The position numbers and the translations under genes are program-made. From NCBI GenBank assembly GCA_937905915.1, contig CALCVR010000225.1, positions 1 to 6,549 on the forward strand: a DNA stretch of 6,549 nt. The letters run 5' to 3'. Positions 1-6,525 of the stretch are shown here, in pieces. Below the pieces are notes generated by a model. That model worked only from the letters and a program-made list of their open reading frames with translations, did not search any database and was not told the origin of the DNA. Position 1 is the stretch's first letter. The number at the start of each line of letters is the position of its first letter. This DNA is from an uncultured Eubacteriaceae bacterium. Its GTDB lineage: Bacteria; Bacillota; Clostridia; Oscillospirales; Acutalibacteraceae.

Positions 1-9
1 AAACAAAAA

Positions 10-26
10 AAGGAGAGATCGAATTG
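10..26 (+). promoter_or_regulatory. Ribosome binding site and TTG start of the GH92 gene
   Basis: AAGGAGAG at 10-17 is a near-perfect Shine-Dalgarno sequence. The AGGAG core ends 8 bases before a TTG codon at 24-26. The protein from this TTG opens with a basic stretch followed by a hydrophobic core, as a signal peptide should, so the TTG is preferred over any internal ATG. The promoter is not visible; it must lie left of the window. Confidence 0.85.
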
Positions 27-2240
27 AAGGAACGTCTAAGAAAACTCAAAAGGCCGCTGAGCTTATTGCTATCGGCCACCTGTATTTTGAGTTTTTGTTT
101 CTCAACGGTATCGGCCACCAGCTTGGACGATACTGGGAAACAAGAGATGCATTTCCAGACTTCGTTTGAATCTGGAGATCCCAGTCCCATTGAATCGAGA
201 CTGGACGAAGACCGAAGCAAAAATGTAGAAACAGTTGCCGACGTCGGCAGACTGGCAGGGGATGTAACCCATCTGGTCAGTTGGGATACATTGTGGGGAA
301 GCCCCGATTTTAAGGCAGAAGAGGGCAAACACAATTTGTTTGACTACAATACCGGCAGTAAATTCCTAACCGGCATGCAGCCCAGCCAGTCGGAACCTGT
401 CGAGGTAGGATTTGAACTTGAAAAAGAGGCTGTGGTACAAACCTATCTGATTGCCTCAGGCGTGGATGAACAAGGCCGCGACCCCTCCGCCTGGACTCTA
501 TATGGTTCAAACGACAAAGAGGACTGGACAGAGCTTGACAAACAACAGGGCATCACCTTCTCTTCCCGTGAGGAGAAAAAGGTGTTTTCTTTTTCTAATG
601 CCACACCATACCGCTACTATAAAATAGCGGTGACGCAAAACGCTGGCGCACCTATGACCCAATTCTCGGAATTGCAGATTGCCAGTGAAATGGTGGAGCC
701 GTCGGTAGACTTGACCTCTCTCTTGGATCCGGATTCGGTTCAAGCGCCTGATTCTGTCAATGATATCGACGTCATCGGCAATTTGTTTGATTATAACACC
801 AACTCCAAATACGTCACCTCTGTGGTGGGAAGCGCCGAAGAGCCCCTTACTTTGACATTCGGCATGAAAAAAGCCTGTAAGACTACCGAATACGTCATTG
901 CATCAGGCAACGATGAGGATGGAAGAGATCCGGCCTCCTGGACGCTTTACGGCTCTTCGGACGGCTCCGATTGGAAGGTCATCGACCAGCAGAAGAATGT
1001 AACCTTCCAAAGCCGTCAGCAAAAGAAGACCTTTATGCTGTCCCAGCCAGGCGACTACCAGTGGTTTAAGCTGGAGATCACCGGCAACCATGGCGCACCT
1101 ATGACCCAATTCTCGGAGGTTCAGGTGCGCGGAGCTTTGCCTGGATGCGCCACCCCCTATATCGATATGGAAACGCTGGCCGGCGATCCGGACTTTAACG
1201 GCAATGAAGGCAAAGACAAACTGTTCGATTTTGACACCGGCAGCAAATTTGTCACATCCACCATTCCCGGGGATGGAAAAACCGTGTCGGTATCCTTCTC
1301 CCTAACCCAGCCCTTTGTGGTGGATACCTATATTTTAGGTTCCGGCCCGGATATGCCAAACCGTAATCCCATGGACTGGACCCTTTACGGCTCCAACGAT
1401 GGAAGCCAGTGGGATGAGTTGGATAGCCGTGCGGGAGAAACTTTCCGCATCGAAAGGGACCTCAGAAGCTTCTCCTTTGACAATGACACCGCTTATCAAC
1501 AGTATAAACTGGTGATCTCCAAGATCAATGGAGCTACCGATGTGACCCAATTCTCGGAATTCCATCTGTTGGGCGCCCCGGTAAATGAGGGAAAATTCCA
1601 GACAGTGAATGCCCAAATATCGGCACAGTCGGCCGACGGAGATGAGGATGCCCAAACTTCTCCCATGAAAACCCGCAAGAGCCATGGCCCGACCGACGCT
1701 TACAGCAACCTAACCTCCACCGGTTGGACCGGCTGGAATGCTCTGGAGGTCAAAGGCCGCCACGTAGGCAATGAAGAAGCCTATTGCTACAATGTGATCT
1801 ATGATAACCTTTCCATCCCGGTCAGTCAGAACACCAATTTGAGCTATGTGTTCTTCCCGGCTCTGGACGATCCGGACGGATACGACTTTAATTTTACATC
1901 GCAGCATATGGCGGTGGATTTGAAATTTACCGATGGCACCTATCTGAGCCAGTTGGGCGCCAGGGATCAAAACGGTTCCATCGTCAGCCCCATGGCACAG
2001 GGTCAATCGGATATCTTGGCCTACATGCAGTGGAACCACATTTATTCCAACATCGGTTCGGTGGCAGCCGGAAAGACCATCGAGCAAATCTTGATCGGCT
2101 ATCATAAGGCCGACAATCCCGATGGCGACACCGTCTTTATGGGATATTTTGACGACATCCAGATCGAAACCGCGCCCCCGGTGGAATACGATCATCTATC
2201 CGACTATGTCAATATCCTGCGGGGTACCAACAACACCTGA
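24..2240 (+). CDS. Secreted N-terminal fragment: signal peptide, three discoidin-like modules, jelly-roll module
   Basis: This 738-residue frame is the first part of the GH92 protein. Residues 1-31 are a signal peptide: basic MKERLRKLKR, then a hydrophobic core, with likely cleavage after VSA. Residues 43-53 (HFQTSFESGDP) match the short motif that opens many GH92 proteins of Gram-positive bacteria. Three discoidin-like modules follow at about 77-222, 224-371 and 378-517, each with a (D/N)Pxx-W-TLYGS motif and, at its end, TQFSE. Residues about 557-718 form a beta-rich module with the VDLKFTDGTYLSQLGA motif, as seen just before the catalytic part of relatives. Residues 724-738 (HLSDYVNILRGTNNT) are already the start of the GH92 N-terminal domain, so the TGA stop does not fall at a module border. 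If translated alone the product would be exported and could bind glycans, but it has no wall anchor and no catalytic centre. Confidence 0.85.
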   Translation: MKERLRKLKRPLSLLLSATCILSFCFSTVSATSLDDTGKQEMHFQTSFESGDPSPIESRLDEDRSKNVETVADVGRLAGDVTHLVSWDTLWGSPDFKAEEGKHNLFDYNTGSKFLTGMQPSQSEPVEVGFELEKEAVVQTYLIASGVDEQGRDPSAWTLYGSNDKEDWTELDKQQGITFSSREEKKVFSFSNATPYRYYKIAVTQNAGAPMTQFSELQIASEMVEPSVDLTSLLDPDSVQAPDSVNDIDVIGNLFDYNTNSKYVTSVVGSAEEPLTLTFGMKKACKTTEYVIASGNDEDGRDPASWTLYGSSDGSDWKVIDQQKNVTFQSRQQKKTFMLSQPGDYQWFKLEITGNHGAPMTQFSEVQVRGALPGCATPYIDMETLAGDPDFNGNEGKDKLFDFDTGSKFVTSTIPGDGKTVSVSFSLTQPFVVDTYILGSGPDMPNRNPMDWTLYGSNDGSQWDELDSRAGETFRIERDLRSFSFDNDTAYQQYKLVISKINGATDVTQFSEFHLLGAPVNEGKFQTVNAQISAQSADGDEDAQTSPMKTRKSHGPTDAYSNLTSTGWTGWNALEVKGRHVGNEEAYCYNVIYDNLSIPVSQNTNLSYVFFPALDDPDGYDFNFTSQHMAVDLKFTDGTYLSQLGARDQNGSIVSPMAQGQSDILAYMQWNHIYSNIGSVAAGKTIEQILIGYHKADNPDGDTVFMGYFDDIQIETAPPVEYDHLSDYVNILRGTNNT
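252..689 (+). repeat. Discoidin-like (F5/8 type C) module 1
   Basis: Residues about 77-222 of the N-terminal fragment. Landmarks are NLFDYNTGSKF (104-114), YLIASGVDEQGRDPSAWTLY (141-160), GSNDKEDW (161-168) and GAPMTQFSELQ (208-218). The LFDxNTxSK segment and the WTLYGSxD motif are typical of CBM32/discoidin jelly rolls that bind sugars or other surface ligands. At DNA level it shares an exact 27-base segment with module 2 (644-670 equals 1091-1117). The ligand cannot be told from sequence. Confidence 0.75.
693..1136 (+). repeat. Discoidin-like (F5/8 type C) module 2
   Basis: Residues about 224-371. It repeats the landmarks of module 1: NLFDYNTNSKY (253-263), YVIASGNDEDGRDPASWTLY (290-309) and GAPMTQFSEVQ (358-368). 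It is the closest paralogue of module 1 in the protein, which points to tandem duplication within the gene. Confidence 0.75.
1155..1574 (+). repeat. Discoidin-like (F5/8 type C) module 3
   Basis: Residues about 378-517. Landmarks are KLFDFDTGSKF (399-409), YILGSGPDMPNRNPMDWTLY (436-455), GSNDGSQWDELDSR (456-469) and DVTQFSEFHLLG (506-517). It is more diverged than modules 1 and 2, but at its end the DNA still shares a 19-base run (1543-1561) with module 1. Confidence 0.72.
1692..2177 (+). other. Jelly-roll-like module preceding the GH92 domains
   Basis: Residues about 557-718 of the N-terminal fragment. Visible motifs are TGWTGWNALEVKGRH (566-580), YCYNVIYDNLSIPV (587-600), LSYVFFPALDDPDGYDFN (606-623), VDLKFTDGTYLSQLGA (631-646), QWNHIYSNIGSVAAGKTI (669-686) and GYFDDIQIE (707-715). 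From memory, the same block sits between the discoidin module and HLSDY in actinobacterial GH92 proteins. It is beta-rich and ends in a FDDI-type strand like many carbohydrate-binding jelly rolls. Its ligand is unknown. Confidence 0.6.
2238..2240 (+). other. In-frame TGA inside the GH92 N-terminal domain
   Basis: The frame reads GTNNT, TGA, SYSRGITSPLVTMPHGF. In homologues recalled from memory the matching stretch reads like GTNSSGGFSRGN, which puts a glycine opposite the stop. A GGA to TGA change, one base, would explain it. Frame and alignment register are the same on both sides, so an indel is excluded. The next base is T (UGA-U), which is not the leaky UGA-C or UGA-A context. The 34 Trp residues of the two flanking frames are all TGG, and no other in-frame TGA occurs, so general use of UGA as a sense codon is not indicated by this window. 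Confidence 0.85.
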
Positions 2241-2267
2241 TCCTATTCCCGCGGCATTACCAGCCCC

Positions 2268-5200
2268 TTGGTGACCATGCCTCACGGATTTAATTCCATT
2301 GCCCCGGCCACCGATTCCAAAAACACCACCCCTTATGTCTATCAGCTGGCCGGCCCCAAAACCGTCCTGCGCCATATGACCATCACCCATGCGGCATCAC
2401 CGTGGCTGGGCGACTGGGGAACCTGGCAGTTTATGGCCAATACCGATATCGACTACGATTCGGTGACCACAGGGGCCGATATCAATGCCGACCGCCGCGC
2501 CTCCACCTTCACTCACGAAAACGAGGTGGCTAGGGCTCATCACTACAGCGTCACCTTTGAGGAAGGAACTCCCGCCTCCAACGTGACCATGGAAGTAACC
2601 CCCACCTCCCACGCCATGTACACCCGATTCCCCTTCCCGGAGGATAGCCAACACCGCAACCTGATCTTTGACTGCGAGTGGGCCGACGGCGGCCTTACCT
2701 TCCACGGGGACGGCAGCTTTACCGCCTATTCCGACCATGTTTACGGCCATGGGGAATACAGCCCTGGACGTGCCAACGGTGCCACCAGAATGTATATCTA
2801 CGGTGTCATCGATCAGCCCTATGAGAATGCTAAAGCCGTGGACACCAAAATGGGCATCGTCAGCTTTGGCGAGAGCACCAACACCGTCACCATGAAACTG
2901 GCCACCTCCTTCATCAGTGAGGAGCAAGCAAAACACAATCTGGAGTTGGAAATCTCTGACAACGATACCTTTGATTCCATTTTCCAGAAGGCTCAGGCCG
3001 AATGGGACGATCAACTTGGTATCATCCAGGTGGAAGGCGCCAATTTTGATCAGATGACCACCTTGTATTCCGGCCTTTACCGCATGTTTGCCTATCCGAC
3101 CCTTTATTCGGAAAATGCTGGCACCAACGAGAATGAGGAATGGGTTTATTCCAGCCCCTATCACAGCAAGCCCACCGAGCCGGTGGTGACCTCCGGTAAA
3201 ATGTACACCATTAACGGATTCTGGGATACCTACCGTTCTGCTTGGCCAGCCTACTCCTTGTTTACCCCCACTATGGCAGGGGAAATGCTGAATGGCTTGG
3301 TAGAGCACTATAAAGACAGCGGCTGGGGTTCCCGCTGGGTAGCGCCCGGCGCCATCAACTGCATGCTGGGCACCCATGCCGACGCTATTTTTGGCGACGC
3401 TATGGTCAAGGGCATCGATTTTGACTATGAATCGGCCTTCGACGCCTCCCTGAAAAACAGCGCCGTTGTCTCGGATAATCTGGACAAAGGCGGCCGTATT
3501 CAGACCGAGACCTCGGTATTCCGCGGCTATGTGTCCCGAGATGTCCATGAATCGTTCTCCTGGGGCATGGAGGATACCATAAACGACTACAATATCTCCA
3601 AAATGGCTGAGATCTTAGGCAAAACCGATGAGGCAGCCTATTATAAGAACCGCGCCCTCAACTACGTCAATTACTTCAATGAGAATTTGGGATGGTTCAT
3701 TGGCCGCAACTCTGACGGCACTTTCCGTGCAAACAGCATGGATGAATTTGATCCCAGCGCCTGGCACGAAAGAAATGGATACGATTACTGTGAATCCAAC
3801 GCCTGGAACATGTCCTTTACCGCTGTGCAGGATATCCAGGGTATGATTAACCTTTACGGCGGCAAAGAAGGAGCCCTTAAACGTCTCAACGACATGTTCA
3901 ACGAGGATATGGAAGGCAAAGACGTTGGCCAGCGGGAAATGCGTGAGGTTCGTCTCGGCCAGTACAACCACACCAATGAACCCTCTATGTCCATCACCCA
4001 TCTGTTCAACTACCTGGGCGAGCCCTACCGCACCCAGGAATTGACCCGCGATGTCCTTGCTCGCTGCTATACCGGCAGCACCATCGGCCAAGGCTATCTG
4101 GGCGATGAGGACAATGGCGCCGCTTCGGCCTGGTATGTGTTCAATGCCCTAGGATTCTATCCCGCCAGCGTGGGCACACCGGAATACAGCATCACCTCTC
4201 CCTTGTATACCAAAGCCACCATCCGCCTGGAAAACGGCAAAGAGTTGGTCATCAATGCTCCCAACAATTCTCGTGAAAACGTCTACATCCAGAATGTCAA
4301 ATTCAATGGGGAAGATTACGACAAAGTGTACTTTACCCATGATCAATTGACAGCCGGCGGTGTCATTGATTTTGAGATGGGTTCTACCCCTTCCGATTGG
4401 GGCACTGGTATCGATGCCGTACCATCCTCCATCACCACCGGCGATGAGAAGCCCGAGCCGTTGGCCGATATTATTCCCAAAGATGTGACTGTAGCCTCCG
4501 AGATTCAGGGTGACCAAGCGGTTGTAGTATGTGACACTTCGGATGAGACCCAGTATCTTTTTGACAATACCAGCGGTTCTGCGGGATCGTTAAAGGGACA
4601 AAACAAAGAGATTATTTTCTACACCCCCGAAGCCAAGGTAGTGTCCATGTATACCCTTACTACAGATGCTGATATTTCCAATATGCCCCATTCCTTCGCC
4701 CTCTACGGCTCCAACGACGGCCAAAACTGGACTTTGTTGGACAGTCGTCAAGATCAGACTTATGAGTGGAGCAAATATACCCGTCCTTATGCCTTGGAGC
4801 AGTCGAAGCTTGCACCCTATCAGTACTTTAAGTTTGAGTTCGACGAGGAGCGGGATCTGCGTCTGGCCGAGATCGAACTTTTGGGTTCGGATGAGATGCC
4901 TGTAATCCCTGAAATTCAGGTGGATCCTGTCACCGCCCAGCTGGAAGTGGGCGAGACGACCCAGTTGACCGCTACTGTCACCCCGGCTGATGCAGGGAAA
5001 ATCCTGTGGAGCTCTTCGGATGAGACGGTTGCAACAGTGGATGAAAACGGTGTTGTGACCGCACTGAAGGCAGGAGAAGCCACCATCACCGCATCTCTTG
5101 CTTCCAACTCCGATGTTAAGGCGACCAGCACCATTACCGTGGTAGACAAGCCTGTGGTTATTCCTAAGATTACAGTAGAACCATCGTCAGCTCAGTTAGA

Positions 5201-5816
5201 AGTGGGCAAGACAACCCAGCTGACCGCCACCGTCACTCCCAGCGATGCAGGGAAAATCCTGTGGAGCTCTTCGGATGAGACGGTTGCAACAGTGAATGAA
5301 AACGGTGTCGTAACGGCACTGAAAGCAGGAGAGGTTACCATCAAAGCATCCCTTGCATCGGATCCCTCCATTTACGGCCAGTGCACCGTCACCGTTACAG
5401 AAAAAGCAGTCGCCGTGGATAAGTCCAGGCTGCAAGAACTGTATAACGCCAATAAGGATAAGCAGCAGGGAAATTACACCGATGAAACCTGGTCGATCTT
5501 TGTCTCAGCACTGGAGCAGGCCAAGGATGTCTTGGATAATCCAGAAGCCCTTCAGAAAGATGTGGACAAAGCCTATGAGGACCTGCTGAATGCTGTTTCC
5601 GGGTTGAAAGAGGAGAGCTCTTCTTCGTCTTCCACCGGTTCATCGGGAGGAAGTTCTTCCCAGTCGTCGGGATCCGCCGGCAGCAGTAGTTCGTCCGGTA
5701 CCGATTCCCCCAATACAGACGCAACCACTTCACCGCTGCCCTTTATTTTAGTGCTGGCCGCATCAGCGGGCGTTATGGCTTGGGTTTGCATTAAGAAAAA
5801 AGTTGCTGATCAATAA
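2268..5816 (+). CDS. GH92 catalytic fragment with discoidin, Big_2, FIVAR-like and wall-anchor modules
   Basis: The open frame after the TGA starts at 2241; the first possible start is TTG at 2268, with ATG at 2277, and neither has a Shine-Dalgarno sequence. It encodes 1182 residues. The GH92 N-terminal domain runs to about 250 (PHGFN at 5-9, SPWLGDW at 44-50, FTHENEVARAHHY at 81-93). The catalytic (alpha/alpha)6 domain covers about 255-715, with GFWDTYRSAWP (317-327), YCESNAW (507-513, Glu509 as probable general acid), NEP (570-572) and GDEDNGAASAWYVFNALGFYP (612-632, whose Asp residues probably supply the base). Then come a discoidin-like module (735-874), two Big_2 repeats (882-1045), a FIVAR-like module (1050-1113), a Ser/Gly linker and a C-terminal anchor. 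All expected motifs are present. Without readthrough this part would lack export and the first part of the GH92 N-terminal domain, so independent function is doubtful. Linkage specificity cannot be read directly. Confidence 0.85.
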   Translation: MVTMPHGFNSIAPATDSKNTTPYVYQLAGPKTVLRHMTITHAASPWLGDWGTWQFMANTDIDYDSVTTGADINADRRASTFTHENEVARAHHYSVTFEEGTPASNVTMEVTPTSHAMYTRFPFPEDSQHRNLIFDCEWADGGLTFHGDGSFTAYSDHVYGHGEYSPGRANGATRMYIYGVIDQPYENAKAVDTKMGIVSFGESTNTVTMKLATSFISEEQAKHNLELEISDNDTFDSIFQKAQAEWDDQLGIIQVEGANFDQMTTLYSGLYRMFAYPTLYSENAGTNENEEWVYSSPYHSKPTEPVVTSGKMYTINGFWDTYRSAWPAYSLFTPTMAGEMLNGLVEHYKDSGWGSRWVAPGAINCMLGTHADAIFGDAMVKGIDFDYESAFDASLKNSAVVSDNLDKGGRIQTETSVFRGYVSRDVHESFSWGMEDTINDYNISKMAEILGKTDEAAYYKNRALNYVNYFNENLGWFIGRNSDGTFRANSMDEFDPSAWHERNGYDYCESNAWNMSFTAVQDIQGMINLYGGKEGALKRLNDMFNEDMEGKDVGQREMREVRLGQYNHTNEPSMSITHLFNYLGEPYRTQELTRDVLARCYTGSTIGQGYLGDEDNGAASAWYVFNALGFYPASVGTPEYSITSPLYTKATIRLENGKELVINAPNNSRENVYIQNVKFNGEDYDKVYFTHDQLTAGGVIDFEMGSTPSDWGTGIDAVPSSITTGDEKPEPLADIIPKDVTVASEIQGDQAVVVCDTSDETQYLFDNTSGSAGSLKGQNKEIIFYTPEAKVVSMYTLTTDADISNMPHSFALYGSNDGQNWTLLDSRQDQTYEWSKYTRPYALEQSKLAPYQYFKFEFDEERDLRLAEIELLGSDEMPVIPEIQVDPVTAQLEVGETTQLTATVTPADAGKILWSSSDETVATVDENGVVTALKAGEATITASLASNSDVKATSTITVVDKPVVIPKITVEPSSAQLEVGKTTQLTATVTPSDAGKILWSSSDETVATVNENGVVTALKAGEVTIKASLASDPSIYGQCTVTVTEKAVAVDKSRLQELYNANKDKQQGNYTDETWSIFVSALEQAKDVLDNPEALQKDVDKAYEDLLNAVSGLKEESSSSSSTGSSGGSSSQSSGSAGSSSSSGTDSPNTDATTSPLPFILVLAASAGVMAWVCIKKKVADQ
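4470..4889 (+). other. Discoidin-like module 4, after the catalytic domain
   Basis: Residues about 735-874 of the catalytic fragment. Landmarks are YLFDNTSGS (763-771), FALYGSNDGQNWTLLDSR (810-827), YQYFKFEF (851-858) and LAEIELLGS (866-874). It has the same ALYGSNDGxxW motif as modules 1-3 but lacks their TQFSE ending, so it is a distant paralogue and probably an additional binding module. Confidence 0.65.
4911..5141 (+). repeat. Big_2 Ig-like repeat A
   Basis: Residues about 882-958. It shows the Big_2 pattern: VDPVTAQLEVGETTQLTATV, then ILWSSSDETVATVDENGVVT, then ALKAGEATITA. Such bacterial Ig-like modules usually act as stalks or adhesive spacers on surface proteins. The segment 4989-5039 is identical to 5244-5294 in repeat B. 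Confidence 0.88.
5163..5402 (+). repeat. Big_2 Ig-like repeat B
   Basis: Residues about 966-1045, a tandem copy of repeat A at an offset of 255 bases (85 residues). It shows VEPSSAQLEVGKTTQLTATV, ILWSSSDETVATVNENGVVT and ALKAGEVTIKA. The 51-base exact match with repeat A lies within flanks that differ at many synonymous sites. Confidence 0.88.
5415..5609 (+). other. FIVAR-like helical module
   Basis: Residues about 1050-1114 of the catalytic fragment (from VDKSRLQELYNANKDK through AYEDLLNAVSGLK). The pattern DKSxLQxLY, then YTxETWxxFxxALxxAKxVL, then VDxAYxxLxxAVxGL is typical of FIVAR-type three-helix modules in Gram-positive wall-bound glycosidases. It is probably a spacer or ligand-binding module near the wall. 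Confidence 0.75.
5610..5813 (+). other. Ser/Gly linker and putative sortase-type anchoring tail
   Basis: Residues 1115-1146 are almost only Ser, Gly and Thr, a flexible wall-spanning linker. SPNTD (1147-1151, positions 5706-5720) is followed by a hydrophobic stretch (about 1155-1175) and KKK near the C-terminus. This is the layout of a sortase signal, but the motif is SPNTD rather than LPxTG. It resembles the (N/S)PxTG-like motifs seen in gut Clostridia. A plain C-terminal membrane anchor is the alternative. Confidence 0.65.
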
Positions 5817-5851
5817 TCCTGGTTTGTAACGGAGCTGATTCACGTAACAAA

Positions 5852-5886
5852 AAACCGCCTTCCCATTTGTACAGGGAAGGCGGTTT
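5852..5886. terminator. Bidirectional intrinsic terminator between convergent genes
   Basis: The arms 5852-5864 and 5874-5886 form a perfect 13-bp hairpin with a 9-base loop. On the minus strand the GC part of the stem runs into six T residues (5854 down to 5849), a strong terminator placed just after the lipoprotein stop codon. On the plus strand it ends in three T, then CATTTATTT, a weaker but usable tail for the GH92 gene, whose stop lies about 35 bases upstream. Confidence 0.9.
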
Positions 5887-5889
5887 CAT

Positions 5890-6417
5890 TTATTTAAGCT
5901 GTTCAAAGAGGTCTGCTAGAGGGGGATAATAAGGTGTTGCCCCATGGTTCCCATAAAAAGAGGTATCAAAATAGGACTTAAATGTTTTGTCCGGACTTTC
6001 CAGATAATAAAGTTCAGCGCCAGCATACTCTTCCCAATTTGCGTTGGGAGTAAAGATAAGGCCAGTGACATCCAGTTGATCCTGATCATCCTCGTGGGCC
6101 GGGATCAGAGTGGTTTCCTGGTCGTAGACGAAACGGAGATAATCCTCACTCTGCCACCGGTATTCTTCTCCCTCCTGATAGCACGCACAATGGATAGGGG
6201 AGCCTCCCACTACCCAAATGTCGCTTGAGATACATTCCAGCAATACGCGGAACTCATCATCTTCGGGAAGAAATATTTTTTCTTCTCCAGATTTATAATG
6301 AAGAATCATTTGGTTGGGGGATGGGAGGGGAAGGTAACCACGGTGATAGCAGGAAGTCAAATTTAGAAGCAAGATCAACACAACCAGGCTCAGAGTAACA
6401 CACTTTATTCTCAGCAT
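5890..6417 (-). CDS. Small lipoprotein of unknown function
   Basis: The frame encodes 175 residues. Residues 1-22 are a lipoprotein signal peptide: basic MLRIK, a long hydrophobic core, then the lipobox LTSC with Cys23 as the lipidation site, so the product should be tethered to the outer face of the membrane. The mature part is acidic and rich in Tyr and Trp. It contains IFLPEDDEFRVLLECI (48-63), a CAC pair at 77-79 and DVTGLIFTPNANWEEYAGAE (116-135). I recognise no domain and propose no function. The ATG start is chosen because the signal peptide begins there; upstream there is only a weak AGG about 10 bases away. The gene is convergent with the GH92 gene and shares its terminator, so it is not in the same operon. 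Confidence 0.8.
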   Translation of the reverse strand: MLRIKCVTLSLVVLILLLNLTSCYHRGYLPLPSPNQMILHYKSGEEKIFLPEDDEFRVLLECISSDIWVVGGSPIHCACYQEGEEYRWQSEDYLRFVYDQETTLIPAHEDDQDQLDVTGLIFTPNANWEEYAGAELYYLESPDKTFKSYFDTSFYGNHGATPYYPPLADLFEQLK

Positions 6418-6496
6418 TTTTCATCGCCTACTTTTTGAAGCTATAGTGTTGTAAAAGGGTTGCGATTGGTGCTGACAGGTTGGAGTCTCTAGGATC

Positions 6497-6525
6497 AGTA
6501 TAAAAGGACGAGAAGAAAAAATCAA
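6497..6525 (-). promoter_or_regulatory. Sigma-70-type promoter for the lipoprotein gene
   Basis: Read on the minus strand, TTGATT (6525-6520) and TATACT (6502-6497) are separated by exactly 17 bases. Each box is one or two mismatches from consensus. Transcription would start near 6490, giving a leader of about 70 bases before the ATG at 6417. I see no operator or riboswitch-like fold in that leader. Confidence 0.65.

Larger units (their letters stand above)
24..5816 (+). pseudogene. Interrupted multimodular cell-surface GH92 alpha-mannosidase, full-length reading
   Basis: Positions 24-5816 form one reading frame of 1931 codons with a single internal stop, TGA at 2238-2240, and a terminal TAA. 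Ignoring the TGA gives a 1930-residue protein. In order it has a signal peptide, three discoidin-like modules, a jelly-roll-like module, GH92 N-terminal and catalytic domains, a fourth discoidin-like module, two Big_2 repeats, a FIVAR-like module, a Ser-rich linker and a wall-anchoring tail. The same core order (a SFESGDP-type N-terminus, discoidin module, jelly roll, HLSDY...RGTN, GH92) is familiar to me from actinobacterial and clostridial GH92 proteins, which supports one ancestral gene. GH92 enzymes remove terminal alpha-mannose with inversion and need calcium. No other stop, frameshift or missing motif is visible, so the break is recent, a base error, or read through. Labelled pseudogene because the standard code predicts no intact secreted enzyme. 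Confidence 0.7.

Noticed and set aside
2241..2280. Genuine independent start of a second gene at TTG 2268 or ATG 2277
   Set aside because: There is no Shine-Dalgarno sequence, no signal peptide, and the conserved GH92 residues SYSRGITSP lie upstream of both codons.
2238..2290. Selenocysteine at the TGA
   Set aside because: The only nearby fold I see is a 4-bp stem (ACCA with TGGT around 2259-2272), not a convincing bacterial SECIS element, and GH92 relatives have no Cys or Sec at this place to my knowledge.
2397..3548. Long open frame of 383 codons on the minus strand inside the GH92 catalytic region
   Set aside because: Its protein is low-complexity in Gly, Val, Ile and His with no recognisable motif, as expected of a shadow of a C-ending codon bias on the coding strand, which here encodes clear GH92 motifs.
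24..5816. Genome-wide reassignment of TGA to Trp or Gly
   Set aside because: The two halves contain 34 Trp residues, all TGG, and only one in-frame TGA in about 5.8 kb. A reassigned code should show more TGA codons.
6439..6475. Second minus-strand promoter using TATAGC near 6440
   Set aside because: No acceptable -35 box at the right spacing, while a better promoter exists at 6497-6525.
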